64,000 nucleotides of DNA from Streptomyces piniterrae (GCF_005048155.1 NZ_SUMB01000003.1:310001-374000); one strand, 5' to 3'; counted from the stretch's first letter, positions 37,515 to 46,249 are shown. The notes: a model not told the origin generated them from the sequence alone. A program made the numbers and translations.

Positions 37515-37711
37515 TGACCCACATCTGCCGCACCGTCCAACTCAAGGACCCGGTTCCGGTACCCGAGCCCGATCCGGTACCCGGGTGCGATGTGTGCGCG
37601 GCCCTGGCCGGACAGCGTGCGGCGGCGCACGGCATCGGAGACATGTCGACAGTGATCGACTGCAACATTGAGATGGGCCGCCACCCGCACCCGAAGCGGG
37701 AGGACCGATGA
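37514..37711 (+). CDS. Small CxxC-containing protein of island cassette
   Basis: A 65-residue protein with a Pro/Val-rich PVPEPDPVPG linker followed by CDVCAALAGQR, a potential metal-binding Cys pair joined by Cys6 and Cys50. It ends with a His/Arg-rich tail. It overlaps both neighbours by 1 and 4 bp. Function unknown. Confidence 0.62.
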   Translation: MTHICRTVQLKDPVPVPEPDPVPGCDVCAALAGQRAAAHGIGDMSTVIDCNIEMGRHPHPKREDR

Positions 37712-37911
37712 CGACCGAGACGCGCACGGCTGTTCAGGCGGCAGCAGACGCCTACCGTGATCCCCAACTCGCCCTGACGGATGCGGAGATGACGTTCCCG
37801 GAGCCGAGGCTCGGCGACACCGCCGAGGGAGACATCCGGATCAATTTCGGTCCCGTCGGCATCCGCACGGCCGCGAGGCCAGCCCGCATCCTGAAAGCGG
37901 TGCGGTCATGA
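37708..37911 (+). CDS. Small hypothetical protein of island cassette
   Basis: A 67-residue protein with an alanine-rich N-terminal helix (TAVQAAADAYRD) and no recognisable motif. It is tiled with its neighbours by ATGA overlaps on both sides, which is the main evidence that it is translated. Function unknown. Confidence 0.58.
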   Translation: MTTETRTAVQAAADAYRDPQLALTDAEMTFPEPRLGDTAEGDIRINFGPVGIRTAARPARILKAVRS

Positions 37912-38153
37912 GCGCGGGTGCGTGGTCGCGGCTGTGTGACTGGGCCGAGGAGTTCTGGTGTCGGCATGTCAGGTACCGGGAGCTGTATCGGCAGCTTGAC
38001 CGGATGCGGGAGGACCTCAAGGCCCGTACCGCGTGGATGGATGACCTGAGCGAGGAGGAGCTGGCGGAGATGCTGAGCGGTCTCACCGCGTGCATCGATG
38101 CCGTGCAGGCAACGGGCACCGACGCCCCCGAGCATCAGGAGGGGATGGCATGA
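37908..38153 (+). CDS. Small helical protein of island cassette
   Basis: An 81-residue, mostly helical, charged protein (YRQLDRMREDLKARTAWMDDLSEEELAEML), possibly a short coiled coil. It overlaps the genes before and after by 4 bp. No known family recognised. Confidence 0.6.
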   Translation: MSAGAWSRLCDWAEEFWCRHVRYRELYRQLDRMREDLKARTAWMDDLSEEELAEMLSGLTACIDAVQATGTDAPEHQEGMA

Positions 38154-38392
38154 GGGCGCGATACCGGTTCGCCGAGTGGACACTGTCGGCCGATTCAGAT
38201 GCGCGGTTCGTCGGTGAATGCCTGGACTGCGGGGAACGCTGCGTCGATACGGCGTCCGCCGACGAAGCGCAGGGGTGGTGCCTCAAGCACGCCGGGCTCA
38301 CCGGGGACAGGCGCTTCGAGATGAAGGGATTCCAGTTCTTCACCGCCTACATGACGAACGCGGCGGCGGACGGCGCTCCTCCCGCGACGTAG
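38150..38392 (+). CDS. Small zinc-ribbon-like protein (DUF7848-type) of island cassette
   Basis: An 80-residue protein with GECLDCGERCVD in the middle and WCLKHAGLTGD after it, a Cys/His pattern that could bind one zinc ion. The layout resembles the DUF7848 proteins common in Streptomyces accessory cassettes; this is from memory and unverified. It is the last gene of the tiled operon and is followed by repeat copy C 100 bp downstream. Confidence 0.65.
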   Translation: MRARYRFAEWTLSADSDARFVGECLDCGERCVDTASADEAQGWCLKHAGLTGDRRFEMKGFQFFTAYMTNAAADGAPPAT

Positions 38393-38491
38393 GCCAGGGC
38401 GGGGCCGCCCTGGTCAGGCTTCAGCCGCCCCGCCCGCAGAGTTTCCGTGTGTGCGTGGGGCGGGCGGGGGGGTGGGGGTGGGGGCGGGCGT

Positions 38492-38579
38492 CCCTTAGGG
38501 GTTGGGCGGTGCGAACCCTTAAGGGTCGCGAGCGCCCCTTGCAGGCCACAACGCGGCGGCGTCCAGGCGGTATTCCCGT
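38492..38579 (+). repeat. Dispersed hairpin repeat, copy C
   Basis: Stem CCCTTAGGGGTT (38492-38503) with AACCCTTAAGGG (38514-38525). The tail CGCGAGCGCCCCTTGCAGG is identical to copy B, continuing CCACAACGCGGCGGCGTCC and a GCGGTATTCCCG end shared in part with copies A and B. Same orientation as B. Confidence 0.75.
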
Positions 38580-38633
38580 GAGGTGTTCCCAGGACGGCAC
38601 GCGCCGAGCCCCCTCAGTACGCCTCCAGCCCCC

Positions 38634-39701
38634 TCAGTACGCGTCGAGTTCCTTCAAGTACGCGGCGCGGGTCGCCTCGTCGAGGAACGCGGCGCGGAAG
38701 GAGTTGCGGGCGAGGGTGCGGAGGGCGGCCTCGTCGAGGCCCAGGGCGTCCCGTACGGCCGTGAAGTTGTCGTCCGCGTAGCCGCCGAAGTAGGCGGGGT
38801 CGTCGGAGTTGACGGTGACCAGCAGCCCGGCGTCGAGCATCGCGGGCAGCGGGTGGTCGGCGAGGTCGTCGATGACCCGGAGGCGGACGTTCGACAGGGG
38901 GCAGACGGTGAGCGGGACCTGGTCCGCCACCAGCCGGGCCACCAGCGCCTCGTCCTCCATGGACCGCACCCCGTGGTCGATCCGGTCCACACCGAGGACG
39001 TCCAGCGCCTCCCAGACGTACGCGGGCGGGCCCTCCTCCCCCGCGTGCGCCACGCACTTGAGCCCGGCCGCCCGCGCCAGCGCGTAGACCTCCCGGAACT
39101 TCGACGGCGGGTGCCCGACCTCGGCCGAGTCCAGGCCGACGGCGGTGATCCGGTCGAGGTACGGGCGGGCCGCCTCGAAGGTCGCCCGGGCCGATTCGGC
39201 GCTCTCGTCGCGCAGGAAGCACATGATCAGGCGGGTGCTGATGCCGTAGTTCTCCTGGGCGCGGTCGAGCGCGCGGGCCAGGCCGCCGATGACCGTGCCG
39301 ATCGGGACGCCGCGCGCGGTGTGCGCCTGCGGGTCGAAGAAGATCTCGGCGTGCCGGACGCCCTGTTCCTTGGCGCGCGCGAGATAGGCGTCGGCGAGGT
39401 CGGCGAAGTCGTCCTCGGTGCGCAGCACGGCCATCAGCGCGTAGTAGAGGTTCAGGAAGGACTGGAGATCGGCGAAGGAGTAGGCGCGCCGCAGGTCTTC
39501 CTCGGTGGCGTAGGGCAGTTGGACGCCGTTGCGCTCGGCGAGGGCGAACGCCAGCCCGGGTTCCAGGGTGCCTTCGATGTGGAGGTGCAACTCCGCCTTG
39601 GGCAGCGGGGGCTTGGCGGCGGAGGCGGCGGCGGACGACTCGGAGGGGGCGGAAGGCACGCGGGTGACACCTGTTCTGCGGTACGGGGAGGGCTCGCTCA
39701 C
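38634..39701 (-). CDS. Adenosine/adenine deaminase family enzyme
   Basis: A 355-residue amidohydrolase-fold deaminase. The metal site begins with HLHIEGTLEP (H39, H41), then HAGEEG, DHGVRSMED, and the C-terminal NSDDPAYFGGY. It hydrolyses the amino group of adenosine or adenine using one zinc. HIEGTLEP and SDDPAYFGGY are closer to the adenine deaminase (Aah1-type) group than to classical adenosine deaminase, which has HLDG/HLEG and STDDP. So the substrate may be adenine. A low-complexity N-terminal 30 residues precede the domain. GTG start; the next gene upstream begins 34 bp away on the same strand. Confidence 0.9.
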   Translation of the reverse strand: MSEPSPYRRTGVTRVPSAPSESSAAASAAKPPLPKAELHLHIEGTLEPGLAFALAERNGVQLPYATEEDLRRAYSFADLQSFLNLYYALMAVLRTEDDFADLADAYLARAKEQGVRHAEIFFDPQAHTARGVPIGTVIGGLARALDRAQENYGISTRLIMCFLRDESAESARATFEAARPYLDRITAVGLDSAEVGHPPSKFREVYALARAAGLKCVAHAGEEGPPAYVWEALDVLGVDRIDHGVRSMEDEALVARLVADQVPLTVCPLSNVRLRVIDDLADHPLPAMLDAGLLVTVNSDDPAYFGGYADDNFTAVRDALGLDEAALRTLARNSFRAAFLDEATRAAYLKELDAY

Positions 39702-39735
39702 GGGCCCTCGGCATGGGGTGGGGTGATCGTCCAGG

Positions 39736-40167
39736 TTAGCCGCTGCCCCTGAGCCAGTCGCCGCCCTCGATGCGGGTGCCGGTGGCCCGCAGCCGGGCGG
39801 CGAGCGGCTCGGCCGCCAGGTAGACCCAGGCCCGTACGGTCCTGCCGTCCGGGCACACGGCCTCGGTGGCCACCCGTTCGTAGAGGTTGTGCGGGTCGCC
39901 GGGGGCGTAGCCCTCCAGCAGGTCCAGCACCCGGCGCACCTCGTCGTAGTCGGCGTCGCGGGGCCGGACGAGGTCGCCGTGCACCACCGCCTCCGGGGGC
40001 CCGGCGATCGCGTAGGGGTATCCGGGGCCGTCGTAGAGGAGCGCGCCGGTGATCCTGGCCGGTTCCTCCGCCGCGGTCCTGCCGCGCAGGGTACGGGCGT
40101 GGTTGGCCTCGCCGGGGCGCAGCGTTCCGTAGACGAAGAACGGCAGGCGCTCGGGCTCGGTGATCAT
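39736..40167 (-). CDS. Gamma-glutamylcyclotransferase-like protein
   Basis: A 143-residue AIG2/GGCT-fold protein. It opens with the signature FFVYGTLRPGEANH, has the catalytic-type glutamate in LEGYAPGD, and the strand YPYAIAGP. Family members cyclise gamma-glutamyl peptides to 5-oxoproline. Start chosen at the Met just before the conserved first strand. Same strand as the deaminase gene 34 bp downstream. Substrate unproven. Confidence 0.85.
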   Translation of the reverse strand: MITEPERLPFFVYGTLRPGEANHARTLRGRTAAEEPARITGALLYDGPGYPYAIAGPPEAVVHGDLVRPRDADYDEVRRVLDLLEGYAPGDPHNLYERVATEAVCPDGRTVRAWVYLAAEPLAARLRATGTRIEGGDWLRGSG

Positions 40168-40316
40168 GCGCGGCGGGTCCTCTCCTGACGTGGCCGTGGG
40201 GTGACGTTGTCGTCCCACTGCAACCATGCCAGTCCGGTCGGCGTCGCAGCTGGCGAGATCGATCACGAGTGCGAGTGCGCGGAAGAGTGCGAGTACGCGA
40301 ACGGGTGGGGGTACGG

Positions 40317-41009
40317 ATGCGAGGGCCGGGGCGGGTTCTGGGGCTGGTGCGGCGGATACGGCTGCCGCGGACCCGTCGGGGGTGGCGCCGCGCCTACCAG
40401 GTCGTCGTGGTGCTGACGGTGTTCGGGCTGGCCCCCGCGACCTGGATGAACGCGACGGCGGGCCCGCGTGTCGGTACGGTCGCGGACGCGCCCGCCGCGC
40501 CGGTCGCCGTCGTCTTCGGCGCGGGCCTGTGGAACGGCGAGCCGTCGCCGTATCTGGCGCACCGGCTGGACGCGGCCGCCGAGTTGTACGAACGGGGCAA
40601 GGTCCGCGCGATCCTGGTCACCGGCGACAACAGCAGGCACGACTACGACGAGCCGGACGCGATGCGCGGCTATCTGCTGCGGCACGGCGTCCCGGCCCGG
40701 AAGATCGTCGGCGACTATGCGGGCTTCGATACCTGGGACTCCTGCAGCCGTGCGCACCGGATCTTCGGTGTGGACCGGGCGGTGCTGGTCAGCCAGGGCT
40801 TTCACATCCGGCGCGCGGTGGCGCTGTGCGAGGCGGCCGGTGTCCGGTCGTTCGGCGTCGGGGTCGCCGCCCGGCACGATGTGACCTGGGCGTACGGCGG
40901 CGTGCGGGAGATCTTCGCGGCGGGCAAGGCGGCCGCGGACGCGTTGCTGCGGCCCGATCCGCACTTCCTGGGGCCGCACGAGAAGGGAGTGGCGGAGGCG
41001 CTGCGGTAG
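40317..41009 (+). CDS. SanA/YdcF-like (DUF218) membrane-anchored protein
   Basis: A 230-residue protein with an arginine-rich N-terminus, one membrane helix (YQVVVVLTVFGLAPATWM, about residues 28-45), and a DUF218 domain: AVVFGAGLWNG at its start, LVTGDN, and SQGFHIRRAVALCEAAG. It matches the vancomycin high-temperature-exclusion SanA family, thought to act at the envelope, enzymatic role unknown. The ATG at 40317 has GGTGGGGG upstream and is preferred to a GTG at 40269, which lacks a ribosome binding site. Confidence 0.85.
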   Translation: MRGPGRVLGLVRRIRLPRTRRGWRRAYQVVVVLTVFGLAPATWMNATAGPRVGTVADAPAAPVAVVFGAGLWNGEPSPYLAHRLDAAAELYERGKVRAILVTGDNSRHDYDEPDAMRGYLLRHGVPARKIVGDYAGFDTWDSCSRAHRIFGVDRAVLVSQGFHIRRAVALCEAAGVRSFGVGVAARHDVTWAYGGVREIFAAGKAAADALLRPDPHFLGPHEKGVAEALR

Positions 41010-41039
41010 CGCCCCCGCCCCCACCGGTCCGTCCCGGGG

Positions 41040-42170
41040 TTACCCGGATGTCGCGCGGGCGTAGAGGGTGAAGATCGACGTCCCGAAGTACGGGCTGTAG
41101 GAGATCCGGTCGCTGTCCGGGCCCTTCGGGCCTCCGCCGTTGAGACCGCCGATGAGGCCGATGACCCGGCCGGTCCCGGTCGCCTTGTCGAAGCCGGCCA
41201 GCCAGGGGCTGCCCGAGGTCCCGCCGTAGAACCCCCCGCATTCCATGCGCAGTTGACGGGTTCCGGCCAGCCGGCTGGTGCGGGTGTCGCAGCTCACGGC
41301 CCGGTCCTTCGGGTCGTTGCGGACGCTGGGGTAGCCGGTGACGGTGACCTTGTTGGTGTAGCCGGGCGTGGCGGAGAGGGTGTTCCCGCCGGTGACCTCC
41401 TCGATCTCACGGCCGAGCTCGTCCGGCTCGACGGTGGCGAAGGCGAAGTCGAGGTCCGAGGCGGAGCCGGTGGTGCCGCGGCCGGGGTACGCGAAGGTCT
41501 TGCTGATCGCCCACACCCCGTACGGCTGGGTGTCCGCGCCCGACCGGTACTGCGGGACGAAGGCGGCGTTCGCGCCCGGCTCGCAGTGCCCGGCGGTGAG
41601 GATCAGATTGCGGCGCGGGCTGTTCACGACGCTGGCGGTGCAGTGGTGGGCCTTGGCGTCCCCGTCGACGGAGAACAGCACGCCGACGGTCGGGATGCCG
41701 TCGAAGTGGCGTGCCCTGCGGGCGGGTTGGGCCTTGGCGGGCTTGGCGGCGGGTGCGGACCTGGCGGTGACGCCATCGGGCTCGGCGGTGCCGTCCGCGG
41801 GCGGGGCGTCGGCGGGTGGAGCGTCGGCGGGCGGGGCGGCGGCGGCCATCCGCTGGGGTGTCCAGTAGTCGGCCGCGTCGCTGCTGGTCCAGTCGTCGCC
41901 GGGGTTGATGAGGTTGGCTTCGATGGTGGGCTTGGTCCGGCCGGCGGAGCCCTTGGGACTCTGGGAACTCCTGGAGCTCGTGGGGGCCGTGGGCTTGGCG
42001 TCGGGGTCGGAGCCGGACGCGACGCTCACGGAGGCCGTGCCGAGGCATACCGTCAGGCCGAGTGCGGCGGCCGTCGTCCTCCGCCAGGGGCGCCGGGAGC
42101 GGGCCCGCCGCTTCCCACCGGACTTCTTCCGCGGACCGGGCGCGTCGGATGCGTGATGTACGTCGGACAC
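41040..42170 (-). CDS. Secreted trypsin-like serine protease
   Basis: A 376-residue exported protein. A basic N-terminus and hydrophobic core (TTAAALGLTVCLGTASVSVA, residues 32-51) act as signal peptide. A Ser/Pro/Ala-rich linker with PPADA repeats follows. The chymotrypsin-fold domain from about residue 155 has the triad H195 (LTAGHC), D239 or D241 (SDLDFAF) and S319 (GGTSGSPW). Disulfide candidates C177/C196 and C294/C311. Probably cleaves extracellular proteins or peptides. The GTG start is 1 bp after the cutA stop on the same strand, so the genes may be cotranscribed. Confidence 0.9.
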   Translation of the reverse strand: MSDVHHASDAPGPRKKSGGKRRARSRRPWRRTTAAALGLTVCLGTASVSVASGSDPDAKPTAPTSSRSSQSPKGSAGRTKPTIEANLINPGDDWTSSDAADYWTPQRMAAAAPPADAPPADAPPADGTAEPDGVTARSAPAAKPAKAQPARRARHFDGIPTVGVLFSVDGDAKAHHCTASVVNSPRRNLILTAGHCEPGANAAFVPQYRSGADTQPYGVWAISKTFAYPGRGTTGSASDLDFAFATVEPDELGREIEEVTGGNTLSATPGYTNKVTVTGYPSVRNDPKDRAVSCDTRTSRLAGTRQLRMECGGFYGGTSGSPWLAGFDKATGTGRVIGLIGGLNGGGPKGPDSDRISYSPYFGTSIFTLYARATSG

Positions 42171-42171
42171 G

Positions 42172-42555
42172 TCAGCTCGTCTCCTCTGCGACCCAGGACA
42201 GATATCCGGCGCCGCCGCGGGTGATCGGGGTGGCGATGATCTCGGGGGTGTCGTAGTCGTGGGCTTCGAGGAGGTAGGCCGCCAGCGCCTCGTAACGCGC
42301 CGCCGCCGTTTTGAACAGCACCTGCCACTCCCGGCTGGTCTCGATGGCGTCCTGCCAGCGGAACACCGAGGTCACCGGCGCACTGACCTGCGCACACGCC
42401 GCGAGCCTGGCCTCGACCGCACCGCGTGCCAGCCGCTCGGCCTTCTGCTCGTCGTCGGTGGTCGTCATGACGGTCAGAAAACGGGCCGGCTCCCCGGGCC
42501 CGTCCGGTTGCCCGGACGGTTCGGGCGGTTCGTTCAGGGCGGTCAGATCGGCCAC
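42172..42555 (-). CDS. cutA: CutA-like divalent-cation tolerance protein
   Basis: A 127-residue protein with the CutA1 core: strand FLTVMTTTDDEQKAERLARG, LAACAQVSAPVTSVFRW, and DYDTPEIIATPI. CutA forms ferredoxin-like trimers with suggested roles in metal tolerance. The start was set at GTG 42555 because Met 42468 would cut into the first core strand, and GAAGGG lies ahead of it; the N-terminal 30 residues are an extra Pro/Gly-rich stretch. Ends 1 bp before the protease start. Confidence 0.85.
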   Translation of the reverse strand: MADLTALNEPPEPSGQPDGPGEPARFLTVMTTTDDEQKAERLARGAVEARLAACAQVSAPVTSVFRWQDAIETSREWQVLFKTAAARYEALAAYLLEAHDYDTPEIIATPITRGGAGYLSWVAEETS

Positions 42556-42888
42556 GGTGGTGCACCCTTCGAGGACGGGGACAGGGACGGGGACAGAGAC
42601 GGAGACGGGGCGAGGGGCAGGAGGGACAAGGGACTGACTCGGGACGTCGTACGGTCGATCGGTTCTGATCGCATCGCGTCGCATCGTACGGATGAGATGA
42701 TCATCCCGGTAGCGACGGGCCTGCCCTGATGGGGGCATGCACCCGGACGCCCCCGTTCCTCCGGATCCGCCCCGTCCCGTACCCGAACGCCCCGGTTGCG
42801 CCCGCCTCGGCACCGGCAAGGATGGAGGGGAGCACGGTGGGAGGTGAGGACGAGCCCCGCCGAAGGTCCGCACCGAAAGGCCCGCGCC
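42556..42888. other. Divergent intergenic region between cutA and cupin genes
   Basis: A 333-bp region. It holds a simple repeat of GGGACR units at 42574-42610 and GCATCGCGTCGCATCG repeats near 42669-42684. Promoters for both genes should be here. No coding frame supported. Confidence 0.5.
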
Positions 42889-43251
42889 ATGGACAACCTG
42901 AACACCCTCACCCGTAACCAGATCGACGACGCCAGGGCCTCCGCGCACGGCCGCAGCGCCCATCTCTTTCTGCACGACGGACCGCTGCGGCAGACGGTGA
43001 TCGCGCTGACCGCGGGCTCCGCACTGGACGAGCACAACGCGCCCCCGGCGGCGAGCCTCCAGGTGCTGCGGGGGCGGGTCCGGCTGACCGGCGGCGGACA
43101 CGAGGAGCTGACCGTCGGTCAGGTCACCGCGCTTCCCCACGAGCGGCACGGGCTGCTGGCCCTCGAGGACTCGGCGGTGCTGCTGACGGCCGTCACGGAG
43201 GTGCCGCACCGGGCCCGCGGCGCCGCGGCCCCTGCGGCGGCCCGGGGCTGA
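42889..43251 (+). CDS. Cupin-domain protein
   Basis: A 120-residue cupin. The conserved barrel includes LTAGSALDEHNAPPAASLQVLRG (metal-site motif with E and H) and LTVGQVTALPHERHGLLA. N-terminal segment SAHLFLHDG is typical of actinobacterial small cupins. Possibly a metal-dependent enzyme or sensor; substrate unknown. Divergent from cutA; followed by the convergent TSUP transporter. Confidence 0.85.
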   Translation: MDNLNTLTRNQIDDARASAHGRSAHLFLHDGPLRQTVIALTAGSALDEHNAPPAASLQVLRGRVRLTGGGHEELTVGQVTALPHERHGLLALEDSAVLLTAVTEVPHRARGAAAPAAARG

Positions 43252-43325
43252 GCCCACGGCCGCTCCCTCGGCCTCCGCGCCTACCGCCCCCGACCAGGCC
43301 TTCCTCCGGCCGGACCGCCCTCCGG

Positions 43326-44114
43326 TCAGACCGCCAGCCACTGGTCGTAGGCCAGCTTGCACAGGAGGGAGACGACCACGACGACAAGTACGCCTCGAAC
43401 GAAGCCGACGCCGCGTTTGAGGGCCATCTTGGCGCCGACCGTGCCGCCGACGAGGTTGAACAGGGCGAGCAGCGCGCCGAGTTGCCACAGCACGGTGCCC
43501 TGGATCGCGAACATCGTCAGGGCGCCGACGTTGGTGCAGACGTTGATGATCTTCGCGGTGGCGGAGGACGTGACCAGATCCATGTGCAGGACGGCGGCGA
43601 GCGCGATGATGAGGAAGGCGCCGGTCCCCGGGCCGATCAGTCCGTCGTAGAAGCCGATGCCCAGGCCCGCGACGAGGATCGCCGCCAGTACCCGCCGCCG
43701 GGTCACCGGGCCCGACGGCGCGGGGGCGGTCCCGAAGGCGGGCCGGAAGAGGACGAAGGCGAGCACCGCGACGAGTACCGCCATGATCAGCGGGCGCAGC
43801 ACCTCGCTGTCGATACCGGCCGCGAAGAACGCCCCGGCCAGCGATCCGGCGAGCGCGGCGAGTCCGATGCGCAGCGCGGTCCGCAGATCGACGGGGGCCT
43901 TGCGGACGTAGGTGACGGCGGCCGCGGTGGTGCCGACGATGGCGGTGGACTTGTTGGTGCCCAGGACGTAGGCGGGGGGTGTGTGCGGCAGTCCGACCAG
44001 CAGGGCGGGAAGCAGCAGGAGACCGCCGCCGCCCACCACCGCGTCGATCCAGCCCGCCGCGAGCGCGGCCAGGCAGAGCAGGGTCAGGGTGAAGAGATCT
44101 ATGTCAGCGGGCAC
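43326..44114 (-). CDS. TSUP (TauE/SafE) membrane transporter
   Basis: A 262-residue integral membrane protein with about eight hydrophobic helices. Both TauE/SafE repeat signatures are present: GWIDAVVGGGGLLLLPALL at the N-terminus and GFYDGLIGPGTGAFLI in the second half. Members export sulfite, sulfonates or organic anions. The GTG start 44114 precedes the MPADIDLF N-terminus. No sulfur-metabolism genes adjoin it, so the substrate is open. Confidence 0.92.
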   Translation of the reverse strand: MPADIDLFTLTLLCLAALAAGWIDAVVGGGGLLLLPALLVGLPHTPPAYVLGTNKSTAIVGTTAAAVTYVRKAPVDLRTALRIGLAALAGSLAGAFFAAGIDSEVLRPLIMAVLVAVLAFVLFRPAFGTAPAPSGPVTRRRVLAAILVAGLGIGFYDGLIGPGTGAFLIIALAAVLHMDLVTSSATAKIINVCTNVGALTMFAIQGTVLWQLGALLALFNLVGGTVGAKMALKRGVGFVRGVLVVVVVSLLCKLAYDQWLAV

Positions 44115-44229
44115 CGGGTGATCTTATGAAGGAGCGGGAGGTCCGGGCTCCCGAATTCCTGGAGGCTGAAACGCTCTTTCCGGTCGGTGGAAAGGCGGCC
44201 GCCTCCCGTACGTGCCGTACCGGGCGGTC

Positions 44230-44424
44230 CTACGGTGCCGCCTGCGGGTCGGGGAGGGTGTGGCCGGCCGGGGCGCGGTCCGGTGCGGGTGGGGCGGCCG
44301 GGGTGACGGTCAGGGACAGCAGGGTGGCGGTGAGCGCGCTCGCGCCCGCCAGGCAGGCCCCGAGCTGACGGCGGGCCCGCAGGGTGACGGCCGGTACGGC
44401 GTGCGGTTTGCGGTGTCTGGCCAT
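44230..44424 (-). CDS. Small membrane-anchored or exported protein
   Basis: A 64-residue protein with a basic N-terminus (MARHRKPHAVPAV), one hydrophobic stretch (LGACLAGASALTATLLSLTV) and a Pro/Ala-rich tail that could lie outside the membrane. It follows the ferric-reductase-like gene by 169 bp on the same strand. No family recognised; coding assignment rests on composition and start position. Confidence 0.45.
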   Translation of the reverse strand: MARHRKPHAVPAVTLRARRQLGACLAGASALTATLLSLTVTPAAPPAPDRAPAGHTLPDPQAAP

Positions 44425-44593
44425 GGGCGGCGGTCCTCGAAGAGTCGGCGGGGTGGGGCGGGGGTGGCCTGGCGTGGGTCCGGCATGGGGTGCGGTGGGA
44501 CGGGCCGGGACCATGGCCGGGGCGGGGATTGGCGTGTGGGGGTGGCACGGCCGGGGGCCTGGGCCGCCCGGTGGGCGAGCCCAACCGCCCGCG

Positions 44594-46012
44594 TCAGAAG
44601 GTGAATTGCTCGGTGTGGATCCGGCTCGACGGGACACCGGCCCGTGCCAGCGCGGTGACCGCCGCCCTGGACATGCCGGGCGGGCCGCACAGATACACAT
44701 CGTGCTCGTGCAGGTCGGGGACGAGGTTCCGCAGGGCGCGGGGGGCCAGCGGGTCGAACGGGCCGTCGGACGGGCCGAGGAGGAAGTGCAGGGCAGCGCC
44801 GCGCTCGCCGGCGATGGCTTCCAGTTCCTGGCGCAGCACCAACTGGTCGGCGCTGCCCGCCCGGTAGAGGAGCGTGAGGTCGCCGGGGTCGCCCGGCAGG
44901 GTCTCGAAGAGGGTGCGCATCGGGGTGATGCCGACACCGCCGGCGAGCAGCAGCACCTTGCGGCGGGTGCGCCGGTGTGCGGTGAGCGCCCCGAACGGAC
45001 CGGTGGCCAGGACCCGTACGCCGGGACGCAGCCGGCGGATGCGGCGGGTGTGGTCGCCGCACGCCTTGACGGTGATCCGCAGGGTGTCGCCCCGTACCGG
45101 CGCGGAGAGCGAGAAGGGCAGCGACGTACGCCACAGCCGCCGATCCAGGAACCGCCAGCGGAAGAACTGCCCCGGCTCGGCCCGCAGCGCGTCCAGGGCG
45201 AGGCCCTGCATGACGACCGAGACCACGTCCGGACTCTCGGAGCGGACCTCGATGACCCGCAGGCTGTGGCGCAGCGCCTGGCGTACCGGGACCACCAGGC
45301 GGTACCAGACCAGCAGGACGCCGACGGTGGTGTGCAGCATCGTCCACAGCCAGGCCGCGAGCGGGCCGCCGACCAGGTCGGGGCCGGCGAGCTGGTGGGC
45401 GAAGGCGAGGCCGGCGCCGCTGTAGGTGAGCAGGTGGACGGCGCGCCAGGTCTCGTGGCGGACCCGGCGGCGGACCGCGCGGGCGGAGGTGACGCCGACG
45501 CCGGCCAGCAGCGCGAGACCGGCGGTGGCCGCGACCAGGCCCGGGTAGCCCATCAAGTCGATGGCGGCACTGAGCAGATCGATGCCGGTGTGGGCGGCAT
45601 AGGCGCAGAGCGCGAGGACGGTGTGGGCGAGGCACAGGGAGAGGACGCAGCGGCCGCCGCGCGCGTGCCAGCGGGCCAGCAGGTCGGCGCCGACACCGTG
45701 CTCGATGGCCGGCACCCGGGCCATCAGCAGCAGCATCACCAGGATCCCGTAGCCGGCCAGCAGGCCGCCGAGGTGGGCCGCGGTGGCGAACACCGCGTCG
45801 AGCCGGACGGACGGCTCGGCCTGCACCAGCCAGAGTCCGACGACCGGCACCGCGCCGCCGGCCAGCCCGGACAGCAGGGCGCGCGGCGAGGTCCGCAGCG
45901 GGGGCGGCGGACCGGGCGGGGTGCGCGGCGGGCGACTGGGGGCGGGTGGCACGGATTGTGGGGAGAGCCGCGCGTAGAGGGGGTGGGTGCGGGTGTCGGC
46001 CTGGAAGGTCAC
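44594..46012 (-). CDS. Ferric-reductase-like transmembrane flavoprotein
   Basis: A 472-residue protein. An N-terminal Pro-rich region is followed by about six membrane helices (residues about 55-230). Histidines in the helical region (HLGG, HTVLALCAYAAHTG, VHLLTYSGAGLAFAHQL) could bind b-type haems. A ferredoxin-NADP-reductase-type FAD domain and NAD(P) domain complete it (LLLAGGVGITPMRTL, YLCGPPGMS, C-terminal Phe in TEQFTF). It should transfer electrons across the membrane to extracytoplasmic Fe(III), oxygen or another acceptor. Divergent from the lipoprotein gene at 46292. GTG start; ribosome binding site weak. Confidence 0.87.
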   Translation of the reverse strand: MTFQADTRTHPLYARLSPQSVPPAPSRPPRTPPGPPPPLRTSPRALLSGLAGGAVPVVGLWLVQAEPSVRLDAVFATAAHLGGLLAGYGILVMLLLMARVPAIEHGVGADLLARWHARGGRCVLSLCLAHTVLALCAYAAHTGIDLLSAAIDLMGYPGLVAATAGLALLAGVGVTSARAVRRRVRHETWRAVHLLTYSGAGLAFAHQLAGPDLVGGPLAAWLWTMLHTTVGVLLVWYRLVVPVRQALRHSLRVIEVRSESPDVVSVVMQGLALDALRAEPGQFFRWRFLDRRLWRTSLPFSLSAPVRGDTLRITVKACGDHTRRIRRLRPGVRVLATGPFGALTAHRRTRRKVLLLAGGVGITPMRTLFETLPGDPGDLTLLYRAGSADQLVLRQELEAIAGERGAALHFLLGPSDGPFDPLAPRALRNLVPDLHEHDVYLCGPPGMSRAAVTALARAGVPSSRIHTEQFTF

Positions 46013-46249
46013 GGCGTCGAAACTACGGCCGCGCGGCGGATGGAAACACCAGGTCAGGCCGTAATTCCGGGTCCTTAAGGCGCCCTTGAGGAACGGCTGA
46101 CCGCAGGTTAAGAAACTTGGCGGAAAGGCGGGGGTCCTGGCGCAGCCGCCGCCCTCTCCAGAACGCCTCAACGCCTCCTCGGCCCCTCTCCAGAACGCCC
46201 CCTCAGAACACCTCCTCAAACGCCTCCTCAGAACGTCCTCTCAGGAAGC

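Noticed and set aside
43482..44129. Plus-strand frame antisense to the TSUP transporter
   Set aside because: Composition is shadow-like (Gln/Glu/Gly/Asp-rich) and the minus-strand product has clear TauE/SafE motifs.
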